This document shows, piece by piece, positions 29,903-42,439 of a stretch of DNA of 64,000 nt. The stretch comes from Aurantiacibacter aquimixticola. GTDB lineage: Bacteria > Pseudomonadota > Alphaproteobacteria > Sphingomonadales > Sphingomonadaceae. The position numbers were made by a program, and so were the translations under genes. Position 1 is the stretch's first letter, and every line of letters starts with the position of its first letter. The notes under the pieces are model-generated. The model was not told the DNA's origin, did not search any database, and saw nothing but the letters and a program-made list of their open reading frames with translations. The DNA lies in the NCBI RefSeq assembly GCF_003605475.1, contig NZ_RAHX01000001.1:1116001-1180000 (forward strand), read 5' to 3'.

Positions 29903-30297
29903 CAGAACACCTCCGCAAGCACTTCGCCGCCGACATTCTCGTTGCGCGCTTCGTTGTCCGAAAGCACGCCCTTCGGCGTCGAGACGATGGTGATGCCGAG
30001 GCCGTTGCGAACCGTCGGAAGCTCCTGGCTTCCCGAGTAGACGCGGCGGCCCGGCTTGGAGACGCGGGAAACGTGCTTTATCGCAGGTTCGCCCTCGAAA
30101 TACTTCAGTTCGATCCGCAGCGCCTTGTGCTTGCCGCTCTCGTCTTCGCTGTAGCCACGGATGTAGCCTTCGCGCTGGAGAACCTCGAGCACATTCGCGC
30201 GCAGCTTCGACGCGGGCGAAAGGACGGAGTCCTTCTTCGCCTGCTGGCCATTGCGGATGCGGGTGAGCATATCACCCAGGGGATCGGTCATAGGCAT
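29902..30297 (-). CDS. rpsH: Ribosomal protein S8
   Basis: The 131-residue rRNA-binding protein begins [18 protein letters not shown] and ends with the diagnostic [21 protein letters not shown]. It is 11 bases after rpsN. Confidence 0.98.
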   Translation of the reverse strand: MPMTDPLGDMLTRIRNGQQAKKDSVLSPASKLRANVLEVLQREGYIRGYSEDESGKHKALRIELKYFEGEPAIKHVSRVSKPGRRVYSGSQELPTVRNGLGITIVSTPKGVLSDNEARNENVGGEVLAEVF

Positions 30298-30308
30298 GGT
30301 CTAATTCC

Positions 30309-30614
30309 TCACCAGCTCGACTTGGTCACACCGGGGATCAGGCCCTTATTGGCAAGATCGCGCAGTTCAATGCGGTTGAGCCCGAACTTCCGGTAATAGC
30401 CGCGCGGGCGGCCGGTGGTGTTGCAGCGGTTGCGAACCCGGGTCGGGTTCGCGTTGCGCGGGATTTCGGCCATCTTCAGGCGGGCCATGAGGCGCTCGGT
30501 CTCGTCGAGCGACTCATCGTCGGCCACAGCCTTCAGCTTCGCGTACTTGTCCGCGTATTTCTTGACGAGCTGCTTGCGCCGCTCGTTCTTGTTGATGGAA
30601 CTCAGTTTCGCCAT
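30309..30614 (-). CDS. rpsN: Ribosomal protein S14, zinc-free type
   Basis: The 101-residue protein has [36 protein letters not shown] and [20 protein letters not shown]. It lacks the CxxC zinc ribbon of short S14 forms and so is the zinc-independent long type. Confidence 0.97.
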   Translation of the reverse strand: MAKLSSINKNERRKQLVKKYADKYAKLKAVADDESLDETERLMARLKMAEIPRNANPTRVRNRCNTTGRPRGYYRKFGLNRIELRDLANKGLIPGVTKSSW

Positions 30615-30638
30615 TGGACTTAAGCTCTCCTGCGCCGC

Positions 30639-31220
30639 TTACGCGGCCTCTTTCTCTTCGGCGGCCTGTTCGGCCGGGAACGGGAATCCGAACAGGCGCA
30701 GCAATTCGTGTGCCTCTTCGTCGGTTTTCGCGGTGGTGGTCACGATGATGTCCATGCCGCGGACCTGGTCGATACGGTCGTAGCTGATCTCCGGAAAGAT
30801 GATCTGCTCCTTGATGCCCATGGCGTAATTGCCATTGCCGTCGAACGACTTGGGATTCACGCCGCGGAAGTCGCGAATGCGGGGCATCGCGATGGTGACC
30901 AGGCGATCCAGGAATTCATACATGCGATCGCGGCGCAGATTGACCTTGCAGCCGATCGGCATGCCGTCGCGCAGCTTGAACTGGGCGATCGATTTCTTGG
31001 CCTTGGTGATCACCGGCTTCTGGCCGGCAATCGCCTGCATCTCGTCGGCAGCGGTCTGGACTTTCTTCTTGTCCTGGCTCGCTTCGCCCACGCCCATATT
31101 GAGCGTGATCTTCTCGAGCTTCGGGACTTCCATCCGGTTCTTGTAACCGAACTTGTCCGTCATCGCCTTGACGATCTCGTCGTTATACTTTGCCTTCAGG
31201 CGGGGTGTATAATCAGCCAT
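30639..31220 (-). CDS. rplE: Ribosomal protein L5
   Basis: The 193-residue 5S-rRNA-binding protein starts [17 protein letters not shown] at 31220 and has [33 protein letters not shown] and [17 protein letters not shown]. The start overlaps the last 8 bases of rplX. A short Ala/Glu tail follows the core. Confidence 0.98.
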   Translation of the reverse strand: MADYTPRLKAKYNDEIVKAMTDKFGYKNRMEVPKLEKITLNMGVGEASQDKKKVQTAADEMQAIAGQKPVITKAKKSIAQFKLRDGMPIGCKVNLRRDRMYEFLDRLVTIAMPRIRDFRGVNPKSFDGNGNYAMGIKEQIIFPEISYDRIDQVRGMDIIVTTTAKTDEEAHELLRLFGFPFPAEQAAEEKEAA

Positions 31221-31533
31221 CGATGGTCTCCCCAGACTTGACTGCGACGCGCACCTTCTTGCCGTTCTTTTCTTCAAAACGGACGCGGGTGGGCTTGCCA
31301 TCCTTGGGATCGGCGACGGCGACCTTGGCGATCGCCATCGGAGCGGGAATGCGGTCGATACCACCTTGCGGGTTCGTCTGGCTCGGCTTGCGGTGACGCG
31401 TCATCACATTGACGCCTTCCACGAGCACGAGGCCGGCCTTCGGCATGACCTGCTGGACGGTGCCTGTCTGGCCCTTATCCTTGCCGGACAGCACCACGAC
31501 GGTATCGCCCTTCTTGATCTTAGCGGACGCCAT
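31213..31533 (-). CDS. rplX: Ribosomal protein L24
   Basis: The 106-residue protein opens [20 protein letters not shown] with the KOW motif and has [20 protein letters not shown]. It overlaps rplN by one base (TGATG) and rplE by 8 bases, showing tight coupling. Confidence 0.97.
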   Translation of the reverse strand: MASAKIKKGDTVVVLSGKDKGQTGTVQQVMPKAGLVLVEGVNVMTRHRKPSQTNPQGGIDRIPAPMAIAKVAVADPKDGKPTRVRFEEKNGKKVRVAVKSGETIDG

Positions 31534-31901
31534 CACAACACCTCCGGAGCGAGCGAGATGATCTTCATGAAGCCCTTGCCGCGAAGTTCGCGCACGACCG
31601 GGCCGAAGATACGGGTGCCGATCGGCTCTTCCTGCTTGTTTACCAGCACCGCGGCGTTGCCGTCGAAACGGATCACGCTGCCGTCGGGACGACGGACGTC
31701 CTTGCGGGTGCGCACGATCACGGCACGGTGAACGTCGCCCTTCTTCACGCGGGCGCGTGGCTGGGCTTCCTTCACGGAAACCACGATCACGTCCCCGACA
31801 CTCGCGGTGCGGCGCTTGGAGCCGCCCAGTACCTTGATGCACTGGACGCGCTTCGCGCCGCTATTGTCCGCGACGTCGAGATTGGATTGCATCTGGATCA
31901 T
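31533..31901 (-). CDS. rplN: Ribosomal protein L14
   Basis: The 122-residue protein is highly typical: [45 protein letters not shown] and [11 protein letters not shown] at the end. It follows the 121-base gap with an inverted repeat after rpsQ. Confidence 0.98.
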   Translation of the reverse strand: MIQMQSNLDVADNSGAKRVQCIKVLGGSKRRTASVGDVIVVSVKEAQPRARVKKGDVHRAVIVRTRKDVRRPDGSVIRFDGNAAVLVNKQEEPIGTRIFGPVVRELRGKGFMKIISLAPEVL

Positions 31902-31932
31902 AGATCCGGTTCCTTCACTCTAGTCTGGTCGC

Positions 31933-31972
31933 TTCGCAGGCGGGAAAAACGGTTCCCACTTTTCCCTGCGAA
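31933..31972. repeat. Palindromic repeat between rpsQ and rplN
   Basis: TTCGCA...GGGAAAA pairs with TTTTCCC...TGCGAA across a 3-base bulge, with GGTTCCCAC in the loop. The motif pattern (GGGAAAAACGGTTCCCACTTTTCCC in outline) looks like a dispersed sphingomonad intergenic element rather than a terminator. It sits in the only sizeable gap of the rplB-rplE stretch. Confidence 0.55.
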
Positions 31973-32022
31973 ACTCCCGGTTTGGCTTGCCGGGACAATC
32001 GCCCGGTAGTTCCTAATACGTC

Positions 32023-32409
32023 TTACTCGGCGTCGGCCTCGGCCTTGTCGGCCTTGGCGTCGTCCGATTTCTTGGCGGCAGCCTGCTTGGACGCCTGCTT
32101 CTTCTCTTCGGGAGCACCGGTGGGCTGGGCTTCCTTGACGTCGAGTTCCGCTTCGACAGCCTTGCCCTTGCTCGCCACGAGACGATCGATCACCTGCCAC
32201 GTCTTCGTCTTGGAGATCGGCTTCGTCTCCTCGATGCGGACAGTGTCACCCACCGTGTATTCGTTGCTCTCATCGTGCGCGTGATAGTTCTTCGAACGCT
32301 TGATGATCTTTCCGTAAAGCGGGTGCTTCACGCGGCGTTCGACCTTCACGGTCACGGTCTTGTCGGTCTTGTCGGAGGTGACAGTACCGGTAAGGATACG
32401 CTTCGGCAT
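32023..32409 (-). CDS. rpsQ: Ribosomal protein S17 with charged C-terminal tail
   Basis: The core (residues 1-82) has [21 protein letters not shown], the [20 protein letters not shown] centre (as separate recognisable parts) and [13 protein letters not shown]. From about residue 85 an extra Ala/Lys/Asp/Glu-rich tail of some 44 residues makes the 128-residue protein unusually long for S17 (commonly 80-90). It is 10 bases after rpmC. Confidence 0.96.
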   Translation of the reverse strand: MPKRILTGTVTSDKTDKTVTVKVERRVKHPLYGKIIKRSKNYHAHDESNEYTVGDTVRIEETKPISKTKTWQVIDRLVASKGKAVEAELDVKEAQPTGAPEEKKQASKQAAAKKSDDAKADKAEADAE

Positions 32410-32419
32410 CGTCTGCTCC

Positions 32420-32647
32420 TTAAGCCTTCGCAGCTTCAGTCTTGGCGCTCTTGGCGCGTTCGTTCTGAAGCGTTTTGACCTGCGCGATCTCGCGGCGAAC
32501 TTCCTTCACGCGGGCAGCGCCCTCGAGCTGGTTCGTCGCGGCCTGGAAGCGCAGATTGAACTGTTCCTTCTTGAGCTGGACGAGCTGCTCGGCAAGCTGA
32601 TCGTCCGTCTTCGTGCGAAGGTCTTCCACTTTGCTCTTGCTAGCCAT
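32420..32647 (-). CDS. rpmC: Ribosomal protein L29
   Basis: The 75-residue helical protein has the typical [20 protein letters not shown] and [13 protein letters not shown]. Its ATG overlaps the rplP stop (TAATG). The protein forms part of the tunnel-exit region in the ribosome. Confidence 0.96.
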   Translation of the reverse strand: MASKSKVEDLRTKTDDQLAEQLVQLKKEQFNLRFQAATNQLEGAARVKEVRREIAQVKTLQNERAKSAKTEAAKA

Positions 32648-33084
32648 TACTTGATTCCACCCAGGTGCGAGGTATCGCCCATGCGCGCGATGACCTTGGT
32701 CTTGATCGGCAGCTTCATGGCCGCACGGCTGAATGCTTCGGCAGCCAGCGGGCCGGGAACGCCATCGAGTTCGAACAGGACACGGCCCGGCTTGACGCGA
32801 GCGGCCCAGAATTCGACGGAACCCTTGCCCTTACCCTGACGGACTTCGGCAGGCTTCTTCGATACCGGCACATCGGGAAACACCCGGATCCACAGACGGC
32901 CCTGACGGCGAATGTGGCGCGTGATCGCACGACGTGCGGCCTCGATCTGGCGCGCAGTAATACGCTCCGGCTCGAGAGCCTTCAGCCCGTAAGAGCCGAA
33001 ATTCAGATCCGTACCGCCCTTGGCCTTGCCATGGATCTTGCCCTTGAAGGCTTTCCGGTACTTGGTTTTTTTCGGTTGCAGCAT
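32647..33084 (-). CDS. rplP: Ribosomal protein L16
   Basis: The 145-residue protein starts [20 protein letters not shown] and contains [40 protein letters not shown] and [20 protein letters not shown]. It lies 11 bases after rpsC. Confidence 0.98.
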   Translation of the reverse strand: MLQPKKTKYRKAFKGKIHGKAKGGTDLNFGSYGLKALEPERITARQIEAARRAITRHIRRQGRLWIRVFPDVPVSKKPAEVRQGKGKGSVEFWAARVKPGRVLFELDGVPGPLAAEAFSRAAMKLPIKTKVIARMGDTSHLGGIK

Positions 33085-33095
33085 GGTTCTCTACC

Positions 33096-33791
33096 TTAGC
33101 GTGCCGGGCGGACGCCGGACGTCTGCGATTCCATCATCAAGCGATCCTGCGAGGTCGGGTCGTGACCCAGGATCTCGCCCTTGAAGACCCACACCTTGAT
33201 GCCGATGATGCCATAGGCGGTCAGCGCCTCGGCTTCGGCATAATCGATGTTGGCGCGCAGCGTGTGAAGCGGCACGCGGCCTTCACGATACTGCTCGACA
33301 CGGGCGATTTCCGCTCCGCCGAGACGGCCGCCGCACATGATTTTGATACCCTCGGCACCCAGGCGCATCGCGGACTGCATCGCTCGTTTCATCGCGCGGC
33401 GGAAAGCCACACGGCGGACCAGCTGATCGGCGATGCCCTGCGCGACGAGCTTGGCGTCGATTTCCGGCTTGCGGATCTCGACGATGTTCAGCTTCACTTC
33501 GCTGTCCGTCATCGTCGCAAGCTTGGTGCGCAGCTTTTCGATGTCCGCGCCCTTCTTGCCGATGATGACACCGGGACGCGCGGCGTAGATCGAGATGCGG
33601 CACAGCTTGGCCGGGCGCTCGATCACCACCTTCGAGATCGCTGCCTGGGGCAGGCTCTCGACGATGTGCTTGCGGATCATGATGTCTTCCTTGAGCAGCT
33701 TGGCATATTCGCCGCCTTCGGCGTACCACCGGCTGTCCCAGGTGCGGTTGATCTGCAGGCGCAGACCGATCGGATTGCTCTTGTGACCCAT
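33096..33791 (-). CDS. rpsC: Ribosomal protein S3
   Basis: The 231-residue protein starts [20 protein letters not shown] at 33791, has the KH-domain motif [16 protein letters not shown] and the C-terminal [18 protein letters not shown]. It lies one base after rplV. Confidence 0.98.
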   Translation of the reverse strand: MGHKSNPIGLRLQINRTWDSRWYAEGGEYAKLLKEDIMIRKHIVESLPQAAISKVVIERPAKLCRISIYAARPGVIIGKKGADIEKLRTKLATMTDSEVKLNIVEIRKPEIDAKLVAQGIADQLVRRVAFRRAMKRAMQSAMRLGAEGIKIMCGGRLGGAEIARVEQYREGRVPLHTLRANIDYAEAEALTAYGIIGIKVWVFKGEILGHDPTSQDRLMMESQTSGVRPAR

Positions 33792-33792
33792 C

Positions 33793-34170
33793 TTAAGCCT
33801 CTTCCTGCTCGCGAACGACGATCCGCAGCCGGCTGAACGGCTTGAGGATGCGCGTGGACTTGCCACGGCCGCGCGTCGCGAACCGCTTCATCGTGATCGA
33901 TTTGCCGACCGACGCCTCGGCGACGACGAGCGCGTCGACATCGAGATCGTGGTTGTTTTCCGCATTGGCGATCGCGGAGGCGAGCACCTTGCTGGCGTCG
34001 CGCGCCATCGCCCGCTTGCTGAAAGCGAGGATGTTCAGCGCCTCTTCGGCCTTCTTGCCGCGGATCAGCTGAGCAACGAGGTTGAGCTTCTGCGCCGAAC
34101 CACGGATCGTGGTGCCGACGGCCAGCGCCTCGTTCTCACCGACACGGCGGGGAGATTTCGCCTTGCCCAT
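33793..34170 (-). CDS. rplV: Ribosomal protein L22
   Basis: The 125-residue protein shows [56 protein letters not shown] and the loop/extension [15 protein letters not shown] that lines the exit tunnel. It overlaps rpsS by one base. Confidence 0.98.
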   Translation of the reverse strand: MGKAKSPRRVGENEALAVGTTIRGSAQKLNLVAQLIRGKKAEEALNILAFSKRAMARDASKVLASAIANAENNHDLDVDALVVAEASVGKSITMKRFATRGRGKSTRILKPFSRLRIVVREQEEA

Positions 34171-34445
34171 TATCGCTTGCCCTTCTTGTCGGCGGCGTGG
34201 CCGGGGAAGCTGCGCGTAGGCGCAAATTCGCCAAGCTTGTGGCCGACCATTTCCTCGTTGACCGACACGGGCACGAATTTGTGACCGTTATAGACGCTGA
34301 AGGTCAGGCCGACGAAATCCGGGAGGATCGTCGAACGACGCGACCAGGTCTTGATCGGCTTGGAATTGTTCGCTTCCTGCGCTTCCTGCGCCTTCTTCAG
34401 CAGGTGAAGATCGACGAACGGACCTTTCCAGACGGAACGTGCCAT
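34170..34445 (-). CDS. rpsS: Ribosomal protein S19
   Basis: The 91-residue protein starts [18 protein letters not shown], contains [19 protein letters not shown] and [19 protein letters not shown]. It is 6 bases after rplB. Confidence 0.98.
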   Translation of the reverse strand: MARSVWKGPFVDLHLLKKAQEAQEANNSKPIKTWSRRSTILPDFVGLTFSVYNGHKFVPVSVNEEMVGHKLGEFAPTRSFPGHAADKKGKR

Positions 34446-34451
34446 TGTCTC

Positions 34452-35288
34452 TTACCTCTTTTTCTTCGCGTGACGCGACCGGATGATCATCTTGTCGGTC
34501 TGCTTGTTCTTGCGGGTACGGGCGCCCTTGGTCGGCTTGCCCCACGGAGTGACCGGATGACGACCGCCACTGGTGCGGCCTTCACCGCCACCATGCGGGT
34601 GATCGACGGGGTTCTTGGCGACACCGCGCGTCAGCGGCTTGATGCCCATGTGACGACGACGGCCGGCCTTGCCCAGGTTCTGGTTCTGGTTGTCGGGGTT
34701 CGACACCGCGCCCACCGTGCCCATGCAATCGGAGCGCAGGTAACGCTGCTCGCCGCTGTTGAGGCGCACGATCACCATGCCGCGATCGCGACCGACCAGC
34801 TGCACGTAGGTGCCTGCCGAACGGGCGATCTGCCCGCCCTTGCCCGGCTTCATCTCCACATTGTGGATGATGGTGCCGACCGGCATCTGGCCCAGCAGCA
34901 TGGCATTGCCCGGCTTCGTGTCGGTCTTCTCGCCGGCGACGATCTTGTCACCGGGCGCGAGGCGATTGGGCGCGATGATGTAGGACAGCTCACCGTCCTC
35001 ATACTTGATCAGCGCGATGAAAGCGGTGCGGTTGGGATCGTATTCGATCCGCTCCACGGTCGCTTCCATGTCCCACTTGCGACGCTTGAAGTCGATGAAG
35101 CGGTACTTCTGCTTGTTACCGCCGCCCTTGCCGCGCGAGGTAATGTGGCCCTTATTGTTGCGGCCGCCGGTCTTCGTGATGCCCTTGGACAGCGACTTGA
35201 CCGGGCCACCCTTGTGGAGGCCGGTCTTGTCGACGAGGACCAGGCCGCGACGGGCCGGGCTTGTCGGTTTGTAATTCTTCAGTGCCAT
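34452..35288 (-). CDS. rplB: Ribosomal protein L2
   Basis: The 278-residue peptidyl-transferase-centre protein has [49 protein letters not shown] [17 protein letters not shown], and the near-invariant [20 protein letters not shown]. It is 4 bases after rplW. Confidence 0.98.
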   Translation of the reverse strand: MALKNYKPTSPARRGLVLVDKTGLHKGGPVKSLSKGITKTGGRNNKGHITSRGKGGGNKQKYRFIDFKRRKWDMEATVERIEYDPNRTAFIALIKYEDGELSYIIAPNRLAPGDKIVAGEKTDTKPGNAMLLGQMPVGTIIHNVEMKPGKGGQIARSAGTYVQLVGRDRGMVIVRLNSGEQRYLRSDCMGTVGAVSNPDNQNQNLGKAGRRRHMGIKPLTRGVAKNPVDHPHGGGEGRTSGGRHPVTPWGKPTKGARTRKNKQTDKMIIRSRHAKKKR

Positions 35289-35292
35289 CGGA

Positions 35293-35604
35293 TCAGCCCA
35301 GTTGCTCGGTGACGTCGACGGACTGGCCTTCGGCCAGCGTCACGATCGCCTTCTTCACGTCGTTGCGCTTGTAGGGCTTGCCGCGCCAACGCTTGGACTT
35401 GCCCTTAACGACCATGGTGTTCACGCCGGTCACCTTCACGTCGAAAAGCCCTTCGACCGCGGCCTTGATTTGCGGCTTGGTGGCATCGTTCGCGACCTTG
35501 AAGACCACGGCGTTGTTTTCGCTCAGCAGAGTCGATTTCTCGGTGATGTGCGGAGCGAGGATCACGTCGTAATGACGTGCGTCGGTTGCCTGCTTCTTAG
35601 CCAT
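35293..35604 (-). CDS. rplW: Ribosomal protein L23
   Basis: The 103-residue protein begins [20 protein letters not shown] and contains [20 protein letters not shown] and [14 protein letters not shown]. The ATG at 35604 overlaps the last 8 bases of rplD. It supplies the docking site for trigger factor and SRP at the tunnel exit. Confidence 0.97.
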   Translation of the reverse strand: MAKKQATDARHYDVILAPHITEKSTLLSENNAVVFKVANDATKPQIKAAVEGLFDVKVTGVNTMVVKGKSKRWRGKPYKRNDVKKAIVTLAEGQSVDVTEQLG

Positions 35605-36220
35605 TGAACCGCGCCTCCAGCTTTTCGACCGCGTCCTTGGTGAGGACCAGCGTGTCGTGGTTGAGGATGTCGTAGACATTGGCGCCCATCGCCGGGAGCA
35701 CGTTGACGCCCGGCAGATTGCCGGCAGCCTTCTGGAAGCTATCGGTCACACCTTCGCCGTCGATCACAAGCACCTTGCCGTTCCAGCCATTCTTGTCGAA
35801 ATGACCCTTGAGCGCCTTGGTCTTGGCGTCCTTCATTTCCAGGCTGTCGACGACGACGAGGCCGTCCTTCGCCTTGGAGCTGAGGGCCATCTTCAGGCCG
35901 AGCGCGCGGATCTTCTTGTTCAGCGACTGCTCGAAATCACGCTTGCGTGCGCCGTGCGCCTTGCCGCCGCCGATAAAGATCGGAGCGCCGCGATCGCCGT
36001 GGCGAGCGTTGCCCGAACCCTTCTGACGGCCCCACTTCTTGCCGGTGCGGTTGACGTCGGAACGCTCGCGCGTCGGACGCGCGGTGCCGCGGCGGTTTTC
36101 AAGCTGCCACGTCACGACGCGATGCAGGATGTCGGCACGCGGCTCGACACCGAACACGGCATCGTCGAGCTCCACGTCGCCAGCAGCCTTGCCGTCGATT
36201 TTCTGGACCTTCACCTTCAT
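35597..36220 (-). CDS. rplD: Ribosomal protein L4
   Basis: The 207-residue protein has [40 protein letters not shown] and a C-terminal half with [20 protein letters not shown]. In E. coli L4 also represses the S10 operon through its leader; a candidate leader structure exists here ahead of rpsJ, but no L4 link can be shown from sequence. Confidence 0.97.
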   Translation of the reverse strand: MKVKVQKIDGKAAGDVELDDAVFGVEPRADILHRVVTWQLENRRGTARPTRERSDVNRTGKKWGRQKGSGNARHGDRGAPIFIGGGKAHGARKRDFEQSLNKKIRALGLKMALSSKAKDGLVVVDSLEMKDAKTKALKGHFDKNGWNGKVLVIDGEGVTDSFQKAAGNLPGVNVLPAMGANVYDILNHDTLVLTKDAVEKLEARFNG

Positions 36221-36225
36221 GGCGA

Positions 36226-37089
36226 TCAGCCTTCCTCGTTCTTGGTGTTGGCGTCGTCAGCCGGCGGAGTGCCGCTTTCGGTGCCAGCACCCGCATCTTG
36301 CTGATTGGCCAACTTCTTCTGCGTGGCCACATCAACTTCGGGGTTCACTTCATGCTCCGCCGCGCTCTCGACCAGGCCGGGCGCAGCATCTTCGGAAGCG
36401 GTTTCGTCGGCGTTGCGACGCATCGCGCCGGGGAACGGTACGCCTTCGGGAAGCGGCAGCTTCACGGCATCCTTCACCAGCAGCCAGCCATTCTTCGAAC
36501 CCGGGACGGAGCCCTTCACGAAGATCAGGCCACGGCCCGCATCGGTGCGCACGACTTCCAGATTCTGCTGGGTGCGCTGACGGTCGCCCATATGGCCGGC
36601 CATCTTCTTGTTCTTGAACACCTTGCCCGGATCCTGACGGTTACCCGTCGAACCGTGCGAACGGTGCGAGATCGAAACGCCGTGCGTTGCGCGCAGACCG
36701 CCGAAGCCCCAGCGCTTCATCGCGCCGGCAAAACCCTTACCGACCGTGTGGCCGGTGATGTCGACCTTTTGGCCGGCGATGAAGTGGTCGGCGGTGATCG
36801 TCGCGCCGACGGGGAGAAGGCCTTCCTCGTCCGCGACGCGGAATTCGGCGACCTTCTGCTTCAGCCCGACTTCGGCCTTGGCGAAGGCTTCGCGCTGCGG
36901 CTTGTTAACGTTCTTGTGCTTGGCATCGCCGGCACCCAGCTGAACGGAAAAGTAGCCGTCGCGATCGGCCGTGCAATTTCCGGTGACCTGACACCCTTCC
37001 AGCGACAGAACGGTCACGGGAACGTGACGTCCATCCTCCTGGAACAGGCGGGTCATCCCGACTTTCTTCGCGATCACGCCAGTGCGCAT
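36226..37089 (-). CDS. rplC: Ribosomal protein L3 with acidic C-terminal tail
   Basis: The core (residues 1-225) starts [20 protein letters not shown] and has [38 protein letters not shown] and [18 protein letters not shown]. From about residue 226 a 62-residue Asp/Glu/Ala-rich tail ([12 protein letters not shown] onward) extends the protein to 287. Tails also occur on S5, S17, L17 and L15 in this cluster. Confidence 0.97.
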   Translation of the reverse strand: MRTGVIAKKVGMTRLFQEDGRHVPVTVLSLEGCQVTGNCTADRDGYFSVQLGAGDAKHKNVNKPQREAFAKAEVGLKQKVAEFRVADEEGLLPVGATITADHFIAGQKVDITGHTVGKGFAGAMKRWGFGGLRATHGVSISHRSHGSTGNRQDPGKVFKNKKMAGHMGDRQRTQQNLEVVRTDAGRGLIFVKGSVPGSKNGWLLVKDAVKLPLPEGVPFPGAMRRNADETASEDAAPGLVESAAEHEVNPEVDVATQKKLANQQDAGAGTESGTPPADDANTKNEEG

Positions 37090-37256
37090 GATCCAAACTC
37101 CTTACAGAGGCACAAGGAGACCATTCCCCAGATGCTTGTCAGCCCGAATTTTCGAAACGTCGCCCCGTCCGGGCTGAATGCTCGCACAACCGGAGTTGCT
37201 GGAGCGAGACGGGAGACGCGGCCCGGACCGAAGCCCGGCGGTATCTCTATGTCTGC

Positions 37257-37307
37257 GGCCCTTTCGGGCCTCGCCGGTTTCCCAGCGACCCCGGATCACG
37301 TCCGGGG
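37257..37307. repeat. Two hairpins between rpsJ and rplC
   Basis: Within the 234-base rpsJ-rplC gap, GGCCC/GGGCC pair around TTTC (37257-37270) and CCCCGGA/TCCGGGG pair around TCACG (37289-37307). The second resembles the CCCCGGA...TCCGGGG palindromes at 48642-48717 and is probably a REP-like repeat. Neither is followed by a T-run on the minus strand. Nothing else is seen in this gap. Confidence 0.6.
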
Positions 37308-37323
37308 CTAAAGGCAAACTGGC

Positions 37324-37635
37324 TTAGGCCAGCTTGATCTCAACATTCACACCCGCGGCAAGATCGAGCTTCATCAGCGCGTCGACCGTCTGGGCGTTCG
37401 GCTGCACGATATCGAGCAACCGCTTGTACGTGCGCACCTCGAACTGCTCGCGCGACTTCTTGTCGATATGCGGGCCGCGGTTCACGGTGAACTTCTCGAT
37501 CCGCGTCGGAAGAGGAATCGGACCACGGATCAGCGCGCCGGTGCGGCGAGCCGTATCTGCAATTTCACCTGTCGCCTGGTCGAGCACGCGGTGATCGAAG
37601 GCCTTGAGGCGAATGCGGATATTCTGAGCGTCCAT
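37324..37635 (-). CDS. rpsJ: Ribosomal protein S10
   Basis: The 103-residue protein (also the transcription factor NusE) starts [20 protein letters not shown] and contains [38 protein letters not shown] and [13 protein letters not shown]. The ATG at 37635 is preferred; a longer upstream frame is leader sequence. It heads the S10 operon part behind its own promoter and attenuator-like leader. Confidence 0.98.
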   Translation of the reverse strand: MDAQNIRIRLKAFDHRVLDQATGEIADTARRTGALIRGPIPLPTRIEKFTVNRGPHIDKKSREQFEVRTYKRLLDIVQPNAQTVDALMKLDLAAGVNVEIKLA

Positions 37636-37684
37636 AATTCCAACTACCGATGCGAAAGAGCCAAGGGCCGAAACCCCAAAACAA

Positions 37685-37730
37685 AAAGGCCCGCCCCGCT
37701 GTATCCGGTGACCCGGAACGGGCGGCCTTT
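37685..37730 (-). promoter_or_regulatory. Attenuator-like terminator hairpin in the rpsJ (S10 operon) leader
   Basis: On the minus strand AAAGGCC/GGCCTTT, then after a 1-base bulge GCCC/GGGC, and an inner TCCGG/CCGGA helix form a long stem, directly followed by TTTTGTTTT. It looks like an intrinsic terminator but lies between the promoter at 37775-37803 and the rpsJ start at 37635, so it would act on the leader transcript. Alternatively it is a second terminator for tuf. Confidence 0.6.
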
Positions 37731-37774
37731 CGTAAATTCGTTTCGGAAGAGACGAATCCCTTCCGGTTGCGCCG

Positions 37775-37803
37775 CGTATACGGAGAGGCGTCCTGTCTGG
37801 CAA
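37775..37803 (-). promoter_or_regulatory. Promoter of the S10 operon
   Basis: On the minus strand TTGCCA, 17 bases, TATACG match sigma-70 hexamers in five and four of six positions. It lies after the tuf terminator and about 140 bases ahead of rpsJ, giving a long leader that contains the attenuator-like hairpin. Confidence 0.6.
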
Positions 37804-37882
37804 CCCCCGAATTTCGCCAATTTCGAAGCACCGCCTGATGCCGCGGCGAAGCGTTCACGATGCACGATGCTTCTATAAAAAG

Positions 37883-37912
37883 GGCCCGGCACTCGCGAAC
37901 GAGAACCGGGCC
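37883..37912 (-). terminator. Terminator after tuf
   Basis: GGCCCGG and CCGGGCC (37883-37889, 37906-37912) pair perfectly around a 16-base loop. On the minus strand the stem is followed by a C and then TTTTTATAG, and the plus strand also has a T-run, so it is bidirectional. It separates the str operon from the S10 operon. Confidence 0.85.
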
Positions 37913-37947
37913 TTTTTTTATCGTAAGCGCCGGAAGGCGCCCGCGAA

Positions 37948-39123
37948 TTACTTGGTGATCTTGGAGACCACGCCCGAGCCGACGGTGCGGCCGCCTTCGC
38001 GGATGGCGAAGCGCAGGCCTTCATCCATGGCGATCGGCGCGATCAGCTTGACGCCGATCGAGACGTTGTCGCCCGGCATAACCATCTCGGTGCCTTCCGG
38101 AAGAACCACTTCGCCCGTCACGTCGGTCGTGCGGAAGTAGAACTGCGGACGGTAGTTGGCGAAGAACGGCGTGTGACGGCCGCCTTCATCCTTCGAGAGG
38201 ACGTAGACCTCGGCTTCGAAGTCGGTGTGCGGCGTAACCGAACCCGGCTTGGCGAGAACCTGGCCACGCTCGACCTCTTCACGGCCGACACCGCGGATCA
38301 GGGCACCGATATTGTCGCCGGCCTGACCGGAGTCGAGCAGCTTGCGGAACATTTCGACGCCGGTGACGGTCGTCTTGGTGGTGTCCTTGATGCCGACGAT
38401 TTCGACTTCGTCACCAACATTCACGACGCCGGTTTCGACACGACCGGTCACAACCGTACCGCGACCGGAGATCGAGAACACGTCTTCGATCGGCATCAGG
38501 AAGGCCTGGTCGACCGGACGGTCGGGCTGCGGGATGTGCTCGTCGACGGCCGCCATCAGTTCCTTGATGGAGTTTTCGCCGATTTCCGGATCGCGATCTT
38601 CCAGCGCGGCGAGGGCAGAGCCCTTCACGATCGGAATGTTGTCGCCATCGAAATCGTAGCTGGAGAGCAGCTCGCGCACTTCCAGTTCGACCAGTTCGAG
38701 GATTTCCTCGTCATCGACCTGATCGACCTTGTTCATGTACACGACCAGCGCCGGCACGCCGACCTGACGGGCGAGCAGGATGTGCTCGCGGGTCTGCGGC
38801 ATGGGGCCGTCGGCGGCGTTCACGACCAGGATCGCGCCGTCCATCTGGGCGGCACCGGTGATCATGTTCTTCACGTAGTCGGCGTGACCCGGGCAATCGA
38901 CGTGCGCGTAGTGGCGGTTGTCGGTTTCGTACTCGACGTGCGCGGTCGAAATGGTGATGCCGCGCTCGCGCTCTTCGGGAGCCTTGTCGATGTTCGCGAA
39001 ATCAACGGCCGAACCCAGAACCTTGGTGATCGCCGCAGTCAGCGTGGTTTTGCCGTGGTCGACGTGACCGATGGTGCCGATGTTGCAATGCGGCTTGTTC
39101 CGCTCGAATTTTTCCTTCGCCAT
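37948..39123 (-). CDS. tuf: Elongation factor Tu
   Basis: The 391-residue GTPase delivers aminoacyl-tRNA to the ribosome. It has [10 protein letters not shown], the effector-region [29 protein letters not shown] and NKVD guanine-specificity motif ([11 protein letters not shown]), and the C-terminal [13 protein letters not shown] and [12 protein letters not shown]. The ATG at 39123 fits the family start [16 protein letters not shown]. It follows fusA by 93 bases. Confidence 0.99.
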   Translation of the reverse strand: MAKEKFERNKPHCNIGTIGHVDHGKTTLTAAITKVLGSAVDFANIDKAPEERERGITISTAHVEYETDNRHYAHVDCPGHADYVKNMITGAAQMDGAILVVNAADGPMPQTREHILLARQVGVPALVVYMNKVDQVDDEEILELVELEVRELLSSYDFDGDNIPIVKGSALAALEDRDPEIGENSIKELMAAVDEHIPQPDRPVDQAFLMPIEDVFSISGRGTVVTGRVETGVVNVGDEVEIVGIKDTTKTTVTGVEMFRKLLDSGQAGDNIGALIRGVGREEVERGQVLAKPGSVTPHTDFEAEVYVLSKDEGGRHTPFFANYRPQFYFRTTDVTGEVVLPEGTEMVMPGDNVSIGVKLIAPIAMDEGLRFAIREGGRTVGSGVVSKITK

Positions 39124-39216
39124 TTTCTCTCTTAACCTCTGTCTAAAATGAAAGTTCTGCGGGGAAAGAGTCGGCACCCGCTCAAACAGGCGCCGCCCCT
39201 AGCTGTATCGCTCGCC

Positions 39217-41310
<2,094 letters not shown>

Positions 41311-41416
41311 GTGTAATTCCTCGGGTTGGGGGGCGGTTCGTGTCGCGCCCCATATAGTCAGTGATGTGACAGCTTGAAGGCCGGAGCATCGCGCCCCGGC
41401 CCGCAAGCGAAACGCC

Positions 41417-41887
41417 CTACCAGCGGTAGTGCGAGAAGGCGCGGTTCGCGTCCGCCATGCGGTGCGTGTCTTCGCGCTTCTTCACGGCATTGCCGCGATT
41501 GTTGGCCGCATCCATCAACTCAGACGAGAGACGGGCGGACATGGTGGTTTCGGCCCGGCCGCGCGCGGCCGAGATCAGCCAGCGAATGGCCAGCGCCTGG
41601 GCACGCTCGGGGCGAACCTCGACCGGCACCTGGTAGGTGGCACCACCGACGCGGCGCGAACGCACCTCGACCTGCGGCTTGATGTTGTTCAGCGCTTCAT
41701 GGAACAGCTCGATCGGATTGGCCTTGGCCTTGGCTTCGACCGTATCCAGAGCGGAATAGACGATGCCCTCGGCAACGGCCTTCTTTCCGTCCAGCATGAG
41801 ATTGTTCATGAATTTCGACAGCACCTGATCACCAAACTTGGGATCGGGCAGGATTTCCCGCTTCTCGGGACGACGACGACGACTCAT
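41417..41887 (-). CDS. rpsG: Ribosomal protein S7
   Basis: The 156-residue head protein starts [20 protein letters not shown] and has [40 protein letters not shown] and the C-terminal [19 protein letters not shown]. It follows rpsL after a 180-base gap with two hairpins. Confidence 0.98.
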   Translation of the reverse strand: MSRRRRPEKREILPDPKFGDQVLSKFMNNLMLDGKKAVAEGIVYSALDTVEAKAKANPIELFHEALNNIKPQVEVRSRRVGGATYQVPVEVRPERAQALAIRWLISAARGRAETTMSARLSSELMDAANNRGNAVKKREDTHRMADANRAFSHYRW

Positions 41888-41922
41888 CGGATATTCTCCT
41901 GTCGGCCCTTCCCTCCACCGTC

Positions 41923-42048
41923 ACCCTGAACTCGTTTCAGGGTCCATCGATCGGCTGGGAACGGACCTTTCAAATCAAATTGCTAATGCAAGACCAGGTG
42001 GAGACATGGATCCTGAACTGCGCTCGCTTAGGGCGAGCTTTTCAGGAT
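41923..42048. repeat. Two palindromes in the rpsL-rpsG gap
   Basis: ACCCTGAA/TTCAGGGT pair around CTCGT at 41923-41943. At 42010-42048 ATCCTGAA/TTCAGGAT enclose a second stem CGCTCGC/GCGAGC. Both share the CCTGAA...TTCAGG arms, so they look like copies of one REP-like family. No T-run follows on the minus strand. Confidence 0.6.
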
Positions 42049-42067
42049 GACCTGTCCCCCGGACAGG

Positions 42068-42439
42068 TCACTTCGGACGCTTGGCACCATACTTGGAGCG
42101 CGACTGGCGACGGTCCTTCACGCCCTGCGTGTCGAGCACGCCGCGCAGCACGTGGTAACGCACGCCGGGAAGGTCGCGCACACGGCCGCCGCGGATCAGC
42201 ACCACGGAGTGTTCCTGAAGGTTGTGACCCTCGCCCGGAATGTAGGCGATGATCTCGCGCTGATTGGTCAGGCGGATCTTGGCCACCTTGCGCAGCGCCG
42301 AGTTCGGCTTCTTCGGGGTCGTCGTGTAGACGCGCGTGCAAACGCCGCGCTTCTGCGGGCTGGACTGCATGGCTGCAGACTTGCTCTTCTTCACGATCGG
42401 CTGGCGCGGCTTGCGCACGAGCTGGTTGATAGTAGGCAT
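42068..42439 (-). CDS. rpsL: Ribosomal protein S12
   Basis: The 123-residue decoding-site protein starts [20 protein letters not shown] at 42439 and has [20 protein letters not shown] and [20 protein letters not shown]. The Lys residues of TPKKPNS and the second streptomycin-site segment GVRYH look wild type. It is first in the str operon; no convincing promoter could be picked in the 429-base region upstream. Confidence 0.98.
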   Translation of the reverse strand: MPTINQLVRKPRQPIVKKSKSAAMQSSPQKRGVCTRVYTTTPKKPNSALRKVAKIRLTNQREIIAYIPGEGHNLQEHSVVLIRGGRVRDLPGVRYHVLRGVLDTQGVKDRRQSRSKYGAKRPK

